From Bacteroidota bacterium (GTDB taxonomy: Bacteria; Bacteroidota; Bacteroidia; Flavobacteriales_F; PHOS-HE28): a DNA stretch of 8,384 nt. The position numbers were made by a program, and so were the translations under genes. The number at the start of each line of letters is the position of its first letter. Position 1 is the first letter of the stretch. The stretch covers positions 1-8,384 of the forward strand of contig JAEZCB010000018.1 of the NCBI GenBank assembly GCA_023412755.1, read 5' to 3'. Shown piece by piece: positions 1-7,099 of this stretch. The notes beneath the pieces are model-generated. The model made no database searches and had not been told where the DNA came from. It saw only the letters and a program-made list of their open reading frames with translations.

Positions 1-93
1 GGCCGCCACTTGCTCAAGGGCGCTATGGTGGCCCTGTGTGTCCCGGCAATTTCGCAGTGTCAACAAGGACGAACAACGCCAGGACCCACTGCC

Positions 94-585
94 ATGAGAA
101 TCCAAGCCCACATCAAGCGCACCCTCCTCCACGCCGCCCTCTTTTTCGCCAGCATATTCATCGCGCTCTGTGCCGATGCCCAGGAGCATGTCACCTTCAA
201 GGGAAAGGTGCACGTACCCACCAATGGCCGGCCCATGGTGGCCCTTTCCGTTACGAACGGCACCGATACCATGCAAGTGATGGCCGGCCGTAACGGACGC
301 TTCGAGTTCGATCTTCCCTTCAATGAAAAACAGCTGCTCGTGGTGGAATGCGCCGGATACATCAAAAAGGAGGTGATCCTTGACACACGCCTGGCAGCCA
401 AGCACGAGACCATCGTATTCTATGTGGAACTTGAGATCAATGACCCGATCGATCCGCTGATCTACGCCGGGCCCGTGGGCGAGGTAAGGTTCGCCAAGCG
501 TTCCGGCCATGGCCGCGCCACCTACGCGCACCTCAAGCAGGCGCTGGTGCCAGCGGCCAGCATGGAGTTGATCGCGAAACAGTAA
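94..585 (+). CDS. Exported small protein with carboxypeptidase-regulatory-like domain
   Basis: Hypothetical periplasmic or surface protein of 163 residues. The ATG at 94 is chosen over an in-frame ATG at 10 because it places a classical signal peptide at the very N-terminus: a basic start (MRIQAHIKR), a hydrophobic core at about 11-25, and a likely signal peptidase I site after ADA at residue 29. Cys26 sits in LALC-like context (IALC), which is a poor lipobox, so a soluble export is more likely than lipidation. Residues 34-101 have the strand pattern of a carboxypeptidase-D regulatory-like beta-sandwich: GKVHVP, a short loop, TMQVMAGRNGRFEFDLP and a strand pair ending VECAGYIKKEVIL. The tail (120-163) contains IYAGPVGEVRF and lacks a known sorting domain. 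The gene ends 3 bases from the end of the opposing gene. Family-level fold assignment is by pattern only; no enzymatic function is suggested. Confidence 0.75.
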   Translation: MRIQAHIKRTLLHAALFFASIFIALCADAQEHVTFKGKVHVPTNGRPMVALSVTNGTDTMQVMAGRNGRFEFDLPFNEKQLLVVECAGYIKKEVILDTRLAAKHETIVFYVELEINDPIDPLIYAGPVGEVRFAKRSGHGRATYAHLKQALVPAASMELIAKQ

Positions 586-588
586 TGC

Positions 589-984
589 CTAGTGGCGGGT
601 GCGCCAGGGCTTGGGCAGCCAGCAGAGCCCACCATCCAGCCCGTGGATACCGCCACCCGGCAGGAACTTCAGGGTCCAATGTCCGCCATACCCTTCGGGA
701 CCGCGGAATCCGAAAGCGATGGACCAGCGCCCATCGGCCATGTGTACCACCTGCAGGTCCAGCAGATTCTCGCGCAAAATACCTGCGAACGGCCCCAGCG
801 GCCCAAAGATGTCCAAGAGGGAAACGCCGCGATCCAACTCCACGTTCACGATCTCCACCTCCGGACGGCTGTCGCGCAAGTAGCGGATGGCGCGAAAAAA
901 TTCGCGGAGATCCCGCTCCTCCAGCAAGGCCATGGCACAATGCACCCGCTGCTGGTGCTCGGTCATCAGTGGTATGGTAGCCAT
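589..984 (-). CDS. Hypothetical cytoplasmic protein, 131 aa
   Basis: I do not recognise this protein. Read from the ATG at 984 it has 131 residues, no signal peptide and no membrane segment. The N-terminal half is helical and charged (HCAMALLEERDLREFFRAIRYLRDSRPEVEIVNVELDRG), the middle is hydrophobic (VSLLDIFGPLGPFAG), and the C-terminal half is beta-like and glycine/tryptophan-rich (GRWSIAFGF, GGHWTLKFLPGGGIHGL, WLPKPW). The frame uses G or C at most third positions, unlike the overlapping frame on the other strand, which supports it as the coding strand. A purine-rich stretch (GGAAGAAGAAA) lies about 10-20 bases before the ATG at 984. A GTG at 1023 would add 13 residues and an ATG at 966 would remove 6; neither has a better upstream context. 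It converges on the exported protein to its left and is divergent from the protease gene. Confidence 0.65.
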   Translation of the reverse strand: MATIPLMTEHQQRVHCAMALLEERDLREFFRAIRYLRDSRPEVEIVNVELDRGVSLLDIFGPLGPFAGILRENLLDLQVVHMADGRWSIAFGFRGPEGYGGHWTLKFLPGGGIHGLDGGLCWLPKPWRTRH

Positions 985-1350
985 GGACACGAATTTCTTC
1001 TTCCGCTCCCAATGGCCTCCCACGTTTTCATGGAGTTTTCATCAGGCAGGTGTTGGCTGTTGAACGCCAACTACAGCGGAAGGCCCGCTTCACGCACCTG
1101 GTGCAACGAGTTGCCATCGTTTCCCGCCCATTATGAAGATGCGGTCTTTCCGGGCGCCTCTGATCTTAAAGACATGGTCTATCCTCCGGTAAGCGGATGA
1201 GACGTTCGACCAACAAGAGACGCCAGATAACTGGTCCATGAGAGGCAGATGACTTGTGATCCCAAGGGAAGACAACATCGTCTATTGCATGAAAACTTGG
1301 AATTGAGGAACTTGCACTGCGATCCAAACCGCCCTCCCCAAACTTTCCGA
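985..1350. other. Divergent intergenic region without recognisable gene
   Basis: This 366-base stretch separates the start of the leftward hypothetical gene from the start of the rightward protease gene, so it should carry promoters for both. I looked for the Bacteroidota sigma-factor pattern (TTG, then TAnnTTTG about 20 bases later) on both strands and did not find a convincing copy. Short open frames cross it (for example 1090-1278 on the minus strand) but their translations have no domain-like character. The protease frame stays open back to an ATG at 1249, but those 34 extra residues precede the signal peptide and are probably not translated. No tRNA, hairpin terminator or repeat longer than a few bases was seen. 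Confidence 0.5.
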
Positions 1351-4300
1351 ATGTTCCGCTCCCTGCTCCTTCTGCTTTTCCTGTTACCGACCCTGCTCCT
1401 TGCACAGCGCCTTGATGAGGACCTGATGCGGGCTCTGGCCCAACGCGGCATAGCCGCCAGTGACCTTGCCGAATTGCGCGTGACCGACCAGTACCTGGAC
1501 CCACACACGGGCTTTACCCGCACTTGGTGGCGGCAGCAGCGCCTTGGTGTGGACATCTTCAACACCGAAGTGGCCGTGCACCGTACTGGTGATGGTGGCG
1601 TGGTGGCCCTGCATCACAGCCTGGCGGTGGCCTTGGAAAAAAAAGCCACGAACGCCACTCCAGGCATTGCCCCAGAGGCTGCCCTCGCCATGGTACTCCA
1701 GCGGGATGGCATACTGGTGCCAACGCCCCGGCTCGTAGCCAACGAAGAGGGCCACATCCACCGGTATGAAGGGACCCTCTTCAGCGGGGTGGAGCCTTTT
1801 GTGCAACTGCTCTGGCTGCGTGTGGCTGAAGATTTGCGCCTGGTATGGAACGTGAATTACCATGCGCCGGCCGGCGATCATTGGTGGAACGTGCGGCTGG
1901 ACGCGCACACTGGCGAGGAGTTGGAACGGAATGACTGGGTGGCGAACTGCTCATTCGGCGCACATGGGGAACATGCCCACCCCGCCTCTGCTCCGCCACC
2001 GGCCTCACCCAATGATTACCGCGTGTTCGCCATGCCGCTGGAAAGCCCCAGCCACGGTGCCCGTACGCTGCATAATGCACCCTGGACCGCAGCGCCGAAC
2101 GCCTCGCCTTATGGCTGGCATGATACCAATGGTGCGCCGGGAGCAGAATACACCATCACCCGCGGCAACAATGTACATGCGCAGGAGGATGCCAATGGAA
2201 ATAACGGTACCGGCTATTCACCCGATGGTGGATCTTCCCTCGACTTCGATTTCGGATTGAACCTGAACAATGCGCCCAACACGTATCTGGATGCGGCCAT
2301 AACCAACCTGTTCTATTGGAACAATCTGGCGCACGATGTATGGTACCAGTATGGTTTCAACGAGGCCAGCGGCAACTTTCAGCTGAACAACTACGGGAAC
2401 GGTGGCCAGGGCAGCGATGAAGTATACGCGGACGCCCAGGATGGCAGTGGAACGGACAATGCCAATTTCGGGACACCCCCGGACGGGGACAACCCCCGCA
2501 TGCAGATGTTCATCTGGACCTATACCTCTCCCTCCCGCGACAGCGATCTGGATAATGGCGTGATCGTTCATGAATACGGACACGGGATCAGCAACCGTCT
2601 GGTGGGAGGTCCTTCCAATGTGAATTGCCTGGGCAACAACGAGCAGATGGGTGAGGGCTGGAGCGACTGGTTCGCGCTTATGATGACCATACAGCCAGGG
2701 GATCAGGCAGGGGACCCACGCGGGATCGGCACCTATCTCACTGGCCAGTCGCCCAGCGGAAACGGGATACGGCCCGCCCCATACACCACAAATACGGGCA
2801 TCAACGGATATACATATGCCAATACCAACAGTGGCGTTTCCATGCCGCACGGCATCGGCTTCGTATGGTGCACCATGCTTTGGGAGCTCACGTGGGACCT
2901 TATCGGCCAGTATGGCTACAGCCCGGACCTGTACAATGGCACTGCCGGCAATAACATGGCCATGGCGCTGGTGATCGAAGGGTTGAAACTCACACCCTGC
3001 AGCCCTGGTTTCGTGGATGGCCGCAATGCCATCCTGGCGGCGGACCAGGCCTTGTACGGTGGCGCCAATCAGGCCTTGATCTGGGCGGCATTCGCCCGGC
3101 GCGGACTTGGCTTCAGCGCCTCCCAGGGCAGTTCTTCCAGCCGCACCGATCAGGTGGAGGCCTTCGATGTGCCGGTAGATGTTTCCATCGGCACGCAATT
3201 GGCGCTTAACCCCAACTCCGCTGGACGGTATTGCAGCGGCCTCCCGTTGGCCGTGCGCGTCTTCAATTCAGGTCTGGAGGCTCAATCCGGATTCACTGTT
3301 CGGTACCGGTTGAATGGTGGCGCCTGGGTGGAAGAGACCTTCAACGGCACCCTGCTTTCGGGCGCAAGTGCCACGCACACCTTTGCCACACCAGCACCTG
3401 TACTGGGCCCCGGCCCCAACACGTTTGATTTCGCCGTGCAACAATCCGGAGATCAGATCCCGGGTGATGATCAGCTCTCGGTGCTCATTTCGGTGCCTGT
3501 GGCGCCGCCCTATCTGGAGGATCTGGAGAGCGAGGAGTTGACCCCGGTGGGCTGGGATCTGGAGAATCCGGATGGCGGCACAACCTGGGTCAATCTGCAA
3601 CTCAACAATGGCCCAGCATGCACTGCCTCACGGGCCTGGGGCATCAACTTCTACCTCTACCCCTCCCAAGGGCAGCAGGACCGCCTGATCAGTCCCTCGA
3701 TCGATCTTGGCGGAGGTACCCAAAGCCTCTTGCGGTTCCACCAGGCACATGCCCGGTACAGCAGCTCCTATTCGGATACGTTGCGCGTGGAGATCAGCAC
3801 CGACTGCGGCCTAGGCTGGACCACCCTGTGGCAGGAGCAGGGTTCCACCCTGGCCACTGCGCCGAACTCCACTTCCAATTGGTCTCCCTCCAATTGCTCA
3901 CAATGGGCGCTGCGCGAGGTGGATCTTTCCGCTTACGATGGACAGGAGGTGGTGATCCGTTTTGTAGCGATCACCGGCTATGGCAACAACCTCTACCTGG
4001 ACAACATCGAAGTGATACAGACCCCGGGTGCTGCTGTGCGTACACGCATGTTGTTGGAAGGCCCTTACGAAGCCGCCAATGGTCTGATGCGGGACGATCT
4101 GCGGGCCGCAGGGCTCATTCCCTCCAGCGAACCCTATACAGCACTTGGTCTGGCACCCACCGATGGTGGAACCACGGTGGAACCCACTGTGTTCGCCACC
4201 ACGGGAAATGATGCCATCGTGGACTGGGTGCTGGTGGAATTGCGTGAGGTTGGTGCATCGGAACAGCTGGTGGCCCGCCGCGCGGCCCTATTGCAGCGCG

Positions 4301-4782
4301 ATGGCGATGTAGTGGACCTGGATGGCGCATCACCAGTACTCTTCTCCGCCGCCCCGGGTCCATACCATGTGGCCTTGCGGCACCGCAACCACCTGGGTTG
4401 CATGAGCGCAATGCCGCTTACGCTTCCCGCCCTTTCCACGGTCTATGACCTAAGCCGTATTGCCGACTCCGGTGAACTGCTGGCAACACCGGCCCATGGC
4501 GCCGACCCTTTGCGCAACGTGAGCGGCCGGCTGCTGCTTCGAGCCGGAGATGTGGACCACAATGGGATCCTACGGTATACCGGCTCCAGCAACGACCGGG
4601 ATCCCATTCTGCAGACCATCGGGGGTGTGATACCGACAGCCACCCTGCCGGGCTACCGGGCGGAAGATGTGAACCTGGATGGCGTGGTCCGCTACACGGG
4701 TGGCAACAACGACCGTGACCCTATCCTGCAGAACATCGGTGGAGTTGTACCTACGGCCACCCGATCGCAACAGCTGCCTTGA
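1351..4782 (+). CDS. Secreted M36 (fungalysin-type) zinc metallopeptidase with multidomain C-terminus
   Basis: Secreted endopeptidase of 1143 residues. The ATG at 1351 is chosen because it begins a signal peptide directly (MFRS, then a leucine-rich core, cleavage near LLLA/Q19); an in-frame ATG at 1249 would bury it. Residues about 25-200 resemble the FTP/PepSY propeptide of fungalysins (RTWWRQQRLGVDIFN from residue 57). The M36 catalytic domain spans about 270-605: TNLFYWNNLAHDVWYQYGF near 315, the zinc motif HEYGH at 407-411, and the third zinc ligand Glu435 in GEGWSDW, so all catalytic residues are present. Then follow a CARDB-like sandwich (about 610-715), a choice-of-anchor-J/MAM-like domain (about 720-890), a domain starting MLLEGPY (about 896-1055) and two 39-residue aspartate-rich repeats. 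The usual type IX secretion CTD is not visible; the repeats end in QQLP. Likely roles are extracellular protein breakdown and surface attachment (inference). It stands alone, converging on the DUF1275 gene. Confidence 0.95.
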   Translation: MFRSLLLLLFLLPTLLLAQRLDEDLMRALAQRGIAASDLAELRVTDQYLDPHTGFTRTWWRQQRLGVDIFNTEVAVHRTGDGGVVALHHSLAVALEKKATNATPGIAPEAALAMVLQRDGILVPTPRLVANEEGHIHRYEGTLFSGVEPFVQLLWLRVAEDLRLVWNVNYHAPAGDHWWNVRLDAHTGEELERNDWVANCSFGAHGEHAHPASAPPPASPNDYRVFAMPLESPSHGARTLHNAPWTAAPNASPYGWHDTNGAPGAEYTITRGNNVHAQEDANGNNGTGYSPDGGSSLDFDFGLNLNNAPNTYLDAAITNLFYWNNLAHDVWYQYGFNEASGNFQLNNYGNGGQGSDEVYADAQDGSGTDNANFGTPPDGDNPRMQMFIWTYTSPSRDSDLDNGVIVHEYGHGISNRLVGGPSNVNCLGNNEQMGEGWSDWFALMMTIQPGDQAGDPRGIGTYLTGQSPSGNGIRPAPYTTNTGINGYTYANTNSGVSMPHGIGFVWCTMLWELTWDLIGQYGYSPDLYNGTAGNNMAMALVIEGLKLTPCSPGFVDGRNAILAADQALYGGANQALIWAAFARRGLGFSASQGSSSSRTDQVEAFDVPVDVSIGTQLALNPNSAGRYCSGLPLAVRVFNSGLEAQSGFTVRYRLNGGAWVEETFNGTLLSGASATHTFATPAPVLGPGPNTFDFAVQQSGDQIPGDDQLSVLISVPVAPPYLEDLESEELTPVGWDLENPDGGTTWVNLQLNNGPACTASRAWGINFYLYPSQGQQDRLISPSIDLGGGTQSLLRFHQAHARYSSSYSDTLRVEISTDCGLGWTTLWQEQGSTLATAPNSTSNWSPSNCSQWALREVDLSAYDGQEVVIRFVAITGYGNNLYLDNIEVIQTPGAAVRTRMLLEGPYEAANGLMRDDLRAAGLIPSSEPYTALGLAPTDGGTTVEPTVFATTGNDAIVDWVLVELREVGASEQLVARRAALLQRDGDVVDLDGASPVLFSAAPGPYHVALRHRNHLGCMSAMPLTLPALSTVYDLSRIADSGELLATPAHGADPLRNVSGRLLLRAGDVDHNGILRYTGSSNDRDPILQTIGGVIPTATLPGYRAEDVNLDGVVRYTGGNNDRDPILQNIGGVVPTATRSQQLP
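4543..4779 (+). repeat. Two tandem 39-codon repeats encoding dockerin-like Ca-binding loops
   Basis: Within the end of the protease gene, unit 1 (4543-4659, residues 1065-1103) is followed without a gap by unit 2 (4660-4779, residues 1104-1143). Both follow the plan DVxxxGxxRYTGxxNDRDPILQxIGGVxPTAT. The first loop reads DVDHNG and the second DVNLDG, which match the start of calcium-binding loops of dockerin or EF-hand type; the second acidic cluster NDRD is identical in the two. The two units are also similar at the nucleotide level, so this is an internal duplication. Calcium binding is inferred from the residue spacing and is not shown by sequence alone. Confidence 0.8.
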
Positions 4783-4789
4783 TCCCTGG

Positions 4790-4819
4790 CCGGCGCCCCT
4801 TCATCCGGAGGGGCGCTGG
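4790..4819 (+). terminator. Hairpin between convergent genes, probable terminator
   Basis: Bases 4790-4800 and 4809-4819 can form an 11-pair stem containing one G-U pair, with an uninterrupted eight-pair core (GCGCCCCT with AGGGGCGC) around an eight-base loop. It begins 8 bases after the protease stop codon and is followed on the plus strand by a pyrimidine-rich stretch (TCCTTCTTCG) rather than a pure T-run. On the minus strand it covers the last codons of the DUF1275 gene, whose stop codon lies in the loop, and no T-run follows it there. It is therefore a better candidate for ending the protease transcript than the opposing one. Confidence 0.5.
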
Positions 4820-5529
4820 TCCTTCTTCGTCCAGGCTCGCAGGCTGTATTTAAGCCGATCGTAGATCAGACCGATCGCGAGCAGCAACGCAGGTACCAGC
4901 AACGCATGCATGGCGATGAGGGTGTACAGCAGGCCGGCCGTTACCCCGCCCAGAAAGAAGAAGACGATGATCCCCAGCCGTAACTGGATGTTCGCATACA
5001 GCTTGCCGCGCTGTTCCTGGGTGCGGTAGAAGAAAAGCTGCGAGAGCTCGATGCCCAGGTCCGTGAAAAGGCCTGTGAGATGGGTTGTGCGCACCACCGC
5101 GTTCGAGATTCGTGTGACCAGGGAGTTCTGCATTCCCATGGCGAAGAGCAGCACCAACGCGAGAACATCCGGCATGATCGCCATCATGCTGCGGCCACTC
5201 ACGGCGACAGCAAGCAGGATCGTGATCTCCAACGCCACCGGGGCAATGAAGATGTTGCGCTCGTTGAACCTATGTACCACTTCCACCAGCGTGTTCGCCA
5301 CGAACGCGCCCAGCAGGAAGGCCAGCACGAAACCGAAGTAGATGATGCCTTCCACCCAGTGCAGTTTCAGCACATCATCCATAAAGAATGCGAAATGCCC
5401 GGTTATGTTGGTAGTGAGCCGATGCACGGCTATGAAACCGATCACATTCACCGAACCGGCAACGAAAGAGAGCAGCGTGGCGATCCGCAGGTCCTGCGCA
5501 TGGGTTCGCTTATGTCTGTGTCTGAACAT
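4801..5529 (-). CDS. DUF1275 (YoaK-type) integral membrane protein
   Basis: Inner-membrane protein of 242 residues, the usual size of the DUF1275/YoaK family, whose biochemical role is not established (a transporter-like function has been suggested only by topology). About six hydrophobic segments are visible, near residues 16-36, 60-80, 94-112, 120-138, 183-202 and 203-223. Family hallmarks are present: AGSVNVIGF at 24-32 followed by NITGHF at 41-46 in the first half, and GMQNS at 132-136 followed by RTTHLTG at 147-153 in the second half. The N-terminus is basic (MFRHRHKRTHAQ) and the C-terminus is also basic and cytoplasmic-looking. The ATG at 5529 has no clear ribosome binding site, as is common in Bacteroidota. 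The final codons lie inside the hairpin shared with the protease gene; the small lipoprotein gene diverges from its start 111 bases away. Confidence 0.93.
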   Translation of the reverse strand: MFRHRHKRTHAQDLRIATLLSFVAGSVNVIGFIAVHRLTTNITGHFAFFMDDVLKLHWVEGIIYFGFVLAFLLGAFVANTLVEVVHRFNERNIFIAPVALEITILLAVAVSGRSMMAIMPDVLALVLLFAMGMQNSLVTRISNAVVRTTHLTGLFTDLGIELSQLFFYRTQEQRGKLYANIQLRLGIIVFFFLGGVTAGLLYTLIAMHALLVPALLLAIGLIYDRLKYSLRAWTKKDQRPSG

Positions 5530-5610
5530 GGCTCGCGGTGGCGGACCAACTTACTCGTTACGCGACGCACATGCACCATCGTGAGGTCCGAAGTGTGCTG
5601 ATAGCCATAC

Positions 5611-5626
5611 TGCGGCATTGGCCGCA
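5611..5626. repeat. Short inverted repeat upstream of the small lipoprotein
   Basis: TGCGGC, a four-base ATTG loop, and GCCGCA form a perfect six-pair dyad 14 bases before the ATG at 5641. It lies between two divergent genes, so it is not placed as a terminator. It could be an operator half-site pair or a leader hairpin, but a dyad this short can occur by chance. Confidence 0.25.
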
Positions 5627-5640
5627 CCCGTTCATACCGC

Positions 5641-5760
5641 ATGAAACTCTCCGCGCTGCTTATCGTCCTCGTCATATTGTTCTCCTCCTGCGCATCCACC
5701 ATGCAAGCGCGCAAATGCAATGGGCAGAAGGGCACCCGTGTACCTATGGGCGTGCTCTGA
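5641..5760 (+). CDS. Small lipoprotein, 39 aa
   Basis: A 39-residue lipoprotein too short for most length cut-offs. It starts at the ATG at 5641 and ends at the TGA at 5758-5760. MKLSALL begins a hydrophobic signal segment that leads to the lipobox LFSSC, with Cys17 as the lipidated residue. The mature part is only 23 residues: a short linker followed by KCNGQKGTRVPMGVL, basic and containing a second cysteine (Cys26). The signal-peptide geometry, the Lys at position 2 and the immediate stop after a compact mature part argue for a real gene. Similar tiny lipoproteins are frequent in flavobacterial genomes, as far as I recall, but no function is known to me. It diverges from the DUF1275 gene and precedes the META-domain lipoprotein by 136 bases on the same strand, so co-transcription is possible but not shown. 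Confidence 0.7.
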   Translation: MKLSALLIVLVILFSSCASTMQARKCNGQKGTRVPMGVL

Positions 5761-5896
5761 AGCCTGCTGATGGGCGATCCGTTGCAAGGCTGTGTTGCCG
5801 GACCTACCCATCCTCAACGTTTTCCCGGCACCTGATGAGCCAAATGGGCCATCGGCATGGTTGATGCGCTCTTCCAGGTATTAGAACAGAGCAACC

Positions 5897-6355
5897 ATGA
5901 AATACCAGATATCCCTTCTGGTCATGGGCGTAGCGCTCATGATCAGCGGGTGCCACAAGGAAGATCCCGTGGCCCCATCGAATTTGACAGCACAAGCGGC
6001 CCATCAACCAGAGACCGCAATGATCCAGGAGATCAATTGGAACCTTATCACTTTGGAAGGCTCCACTTATGAATTGCCGGCCGATGGACCTTGGTTCCGC
6101 TTGGTGAGCAGGGACAATGACGTTACCGGGCATACCGCTTGTAATGAACTCACCGCTGCTTATCAGCTGACCGGCCAACAGTTGCGCTTCGTGAACGTCG
6201 CATCCACGCGCATATACTGCCCGGATGTAACAGAACTGGAACAACGCTACCTGCAGGCCCTGAGGCTTACCGACAGCTACCAGCTCCAAAGTGATACGTT
6301 GGTGCTGACGAGTGGTGAACAGGCGCTCGCACGCTTCGTGGCGGACAGACCATAA
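5897..6355 (+). CDS. META-domain lipoprotein (HslJ-like)
   Basis: Lipoprotein of 152 residues. The signal segment ends in the lipobox ISGC with Cys19 as the lipidated residue, followed by HKEDP. After a linker rich in Ala/Gln/Pro, residues about 46-150 match the META domain found in HslJ-type proteins: INWNLITLEG at the start, TGHTACNELTAAY at 78-89, ASTRIYCPDVTELEQRYLQAL at 102-122 (only part of this is quoted as motif: the STR..C pattern), and a last strand pair DTLVLTSGEQALARF. The GCN-type cysteine (Cys82) and the second conserved cysteine (Cys108) are both present and could form a disulfide. META-domain proteins sit in the envelope and are linked in some bacteria to heat shock or antibiotic tolerance; no specific role follows here. 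The gene ends 4 bases before the end of the opposing lipoprotein gene. Confidence 0.9.
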   Translation: MKYQISLLVMGVALMISGCHKEDPVAPSNLTAQAAHQPETAMIQEINWNLITLEGSTYELPADGPWFRLVSRDNDVTGHTACNELTAAYQLTGQQLRFVNVASTRIYCPDVTELEQRYLQALRLTDSYQLQSDTLVLTSGEQALARFVADRP

Positions 6356-6359
6356 TGCT

Positions 6360-6917
6360 TCAAGGCGGTAGCGGCCCCCGATAGACGACACATGGGATGG
6401 CGTTCCAAGGGCAGCGCCCGTGGGTATGCCATTCATGCCGGGTGACTTCTCCAGCACGGATCGTGATCACACGGAAGGGTCCTTGGAACCATTCATCCAG
6501 GCACTGTTTGTCCACCGCATTATGATGTTGACCCGCTGTTGCATGATCGGACAACACCTGTTCATAACGGGTGACCATAGCATGATCACGATCAAGCAGG
6601 AGATACGTGCCGGACGGAAGCTCAGCACTAGCCCGGCCATCCGCATCGGTTCGCAAACTGTCGATCAAGGGCAACTTGGGATCATTGATCGCCATTCCCT
6701 CCCCATCGGCATGAACGGCACGCAGATAAAGCGTTCCGATCCAAGGCTCGATCTGAGGCATGTGCTCGGGTAGGGGTTCAGCACCGCCGCAATAGGCCGC
6801 CTTATGTGTTGCTTCTATCTCCAAAACCCCGGTTGCGACCTCTGATCGGGAAGTTCGTCTGGAAGCACAGGCCATACTGAGCAGGATCACGGCGATGGCA
6901 AAGCTCCTTAGTATCAT
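6360..6917 (-). CDS. Lipoprotein with probable transthyretin-like beta-sandwich
   Basis: Lipoprotein of 185 residues. The frame is open as far back as 7142, but the ATG at 6917 is chosen because it starts a lipoprotein signal: MILRSF, a hydrophobic core, and the lipobox LSMAC with Cys17. The mature protein has AYCGGAEPLPE at 41-51, a strand-rich centre (GTLYLRAVHAD, then DSLRTDADGRASAELPSGTYLLL, quoted here in two parts of one regulatory-like repeat), QCLDEWFQGPF at 138-148 and RCPWNAIPCVVYRGPLPP at 168-185. Four mature cysteines (43, 139, 169, 176) suggest two disulfides. The TDADG..SAELPSGTY segment is the classic signature of a carboxypeptidase-regulatory or transthyretin-like sandwich. 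The YCGGA and PC..Y.GPLPP ends look like a conserved family of Bacteroidota hypothetical proteins, by recollection. Function unknown; it faces the periplasm or cell surface. It converges on the META lipoprotein. Confidence 0.82.
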   Translation of the reverse strand: MILRSFAIAVILLSMACASRRTSRSEVATGVLEIEATHKAAYCGGAEPLPEHMPQIEPWIGTLYLRAVHADGEGMAINDPKLPLIDSLRTDADGRASAELPSGTYLLLDRDHAMVTRYEQVLSDHATAGQHHNAVDKQCLDEWFQGPFRVITIRAGEVTRHEWHTHGRCPWNAIPCVVYRGPLPP

Positions 6918-7099
6918 GGTCCAACCGATGGATCTTTTTGGAACACCTTCTACAGTGATCCCGAAATCACATGCACCCTTCAAGGATGCGAACCTACGGA
7001 TCGATCTTCCGTGCTCAACCCGTAATATCGGGCCAATAGTAGTGCGGCAGTTATGTGTTCGCACGCACAAATAGGGCAGGTCAACGTTACTGTGGATGA

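Noticed and set aside
592..1200. A 202-codon plus-strand frame opposite the hypothetical gene at 589-984
   Set aside because: Its translation is low in structure and rich in His, Gln and Pro, while the minus-strand frame shows consistent third-position G/C bias and protein-like helices and strands.
2218..3198. A 326-codon open frame on the minus strand inside the protease gene
   Set aside because: The plus-strand frame over the same bases contains the M36 zinc motifs HEYGH and GEGWSD, so this is the antisense shadow of a GC-rich coding region; its translation has no domain features.
5860..5896. TTGATG and TATTAG as possible promoter boxes before the META lipoprotein
   Set aside because: They match an enterobacterial-style promoter more than the Bacteroidota pattern and would place the transcript start almost on the start codon.
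5804..6457. A 217-codon minus-strand frame opposite the META lipoprotein
   Set aside because: The plus strand has a lipobox and the conserved META cysteines in a matching frame, and the minus-strand translation resembles no protein family.
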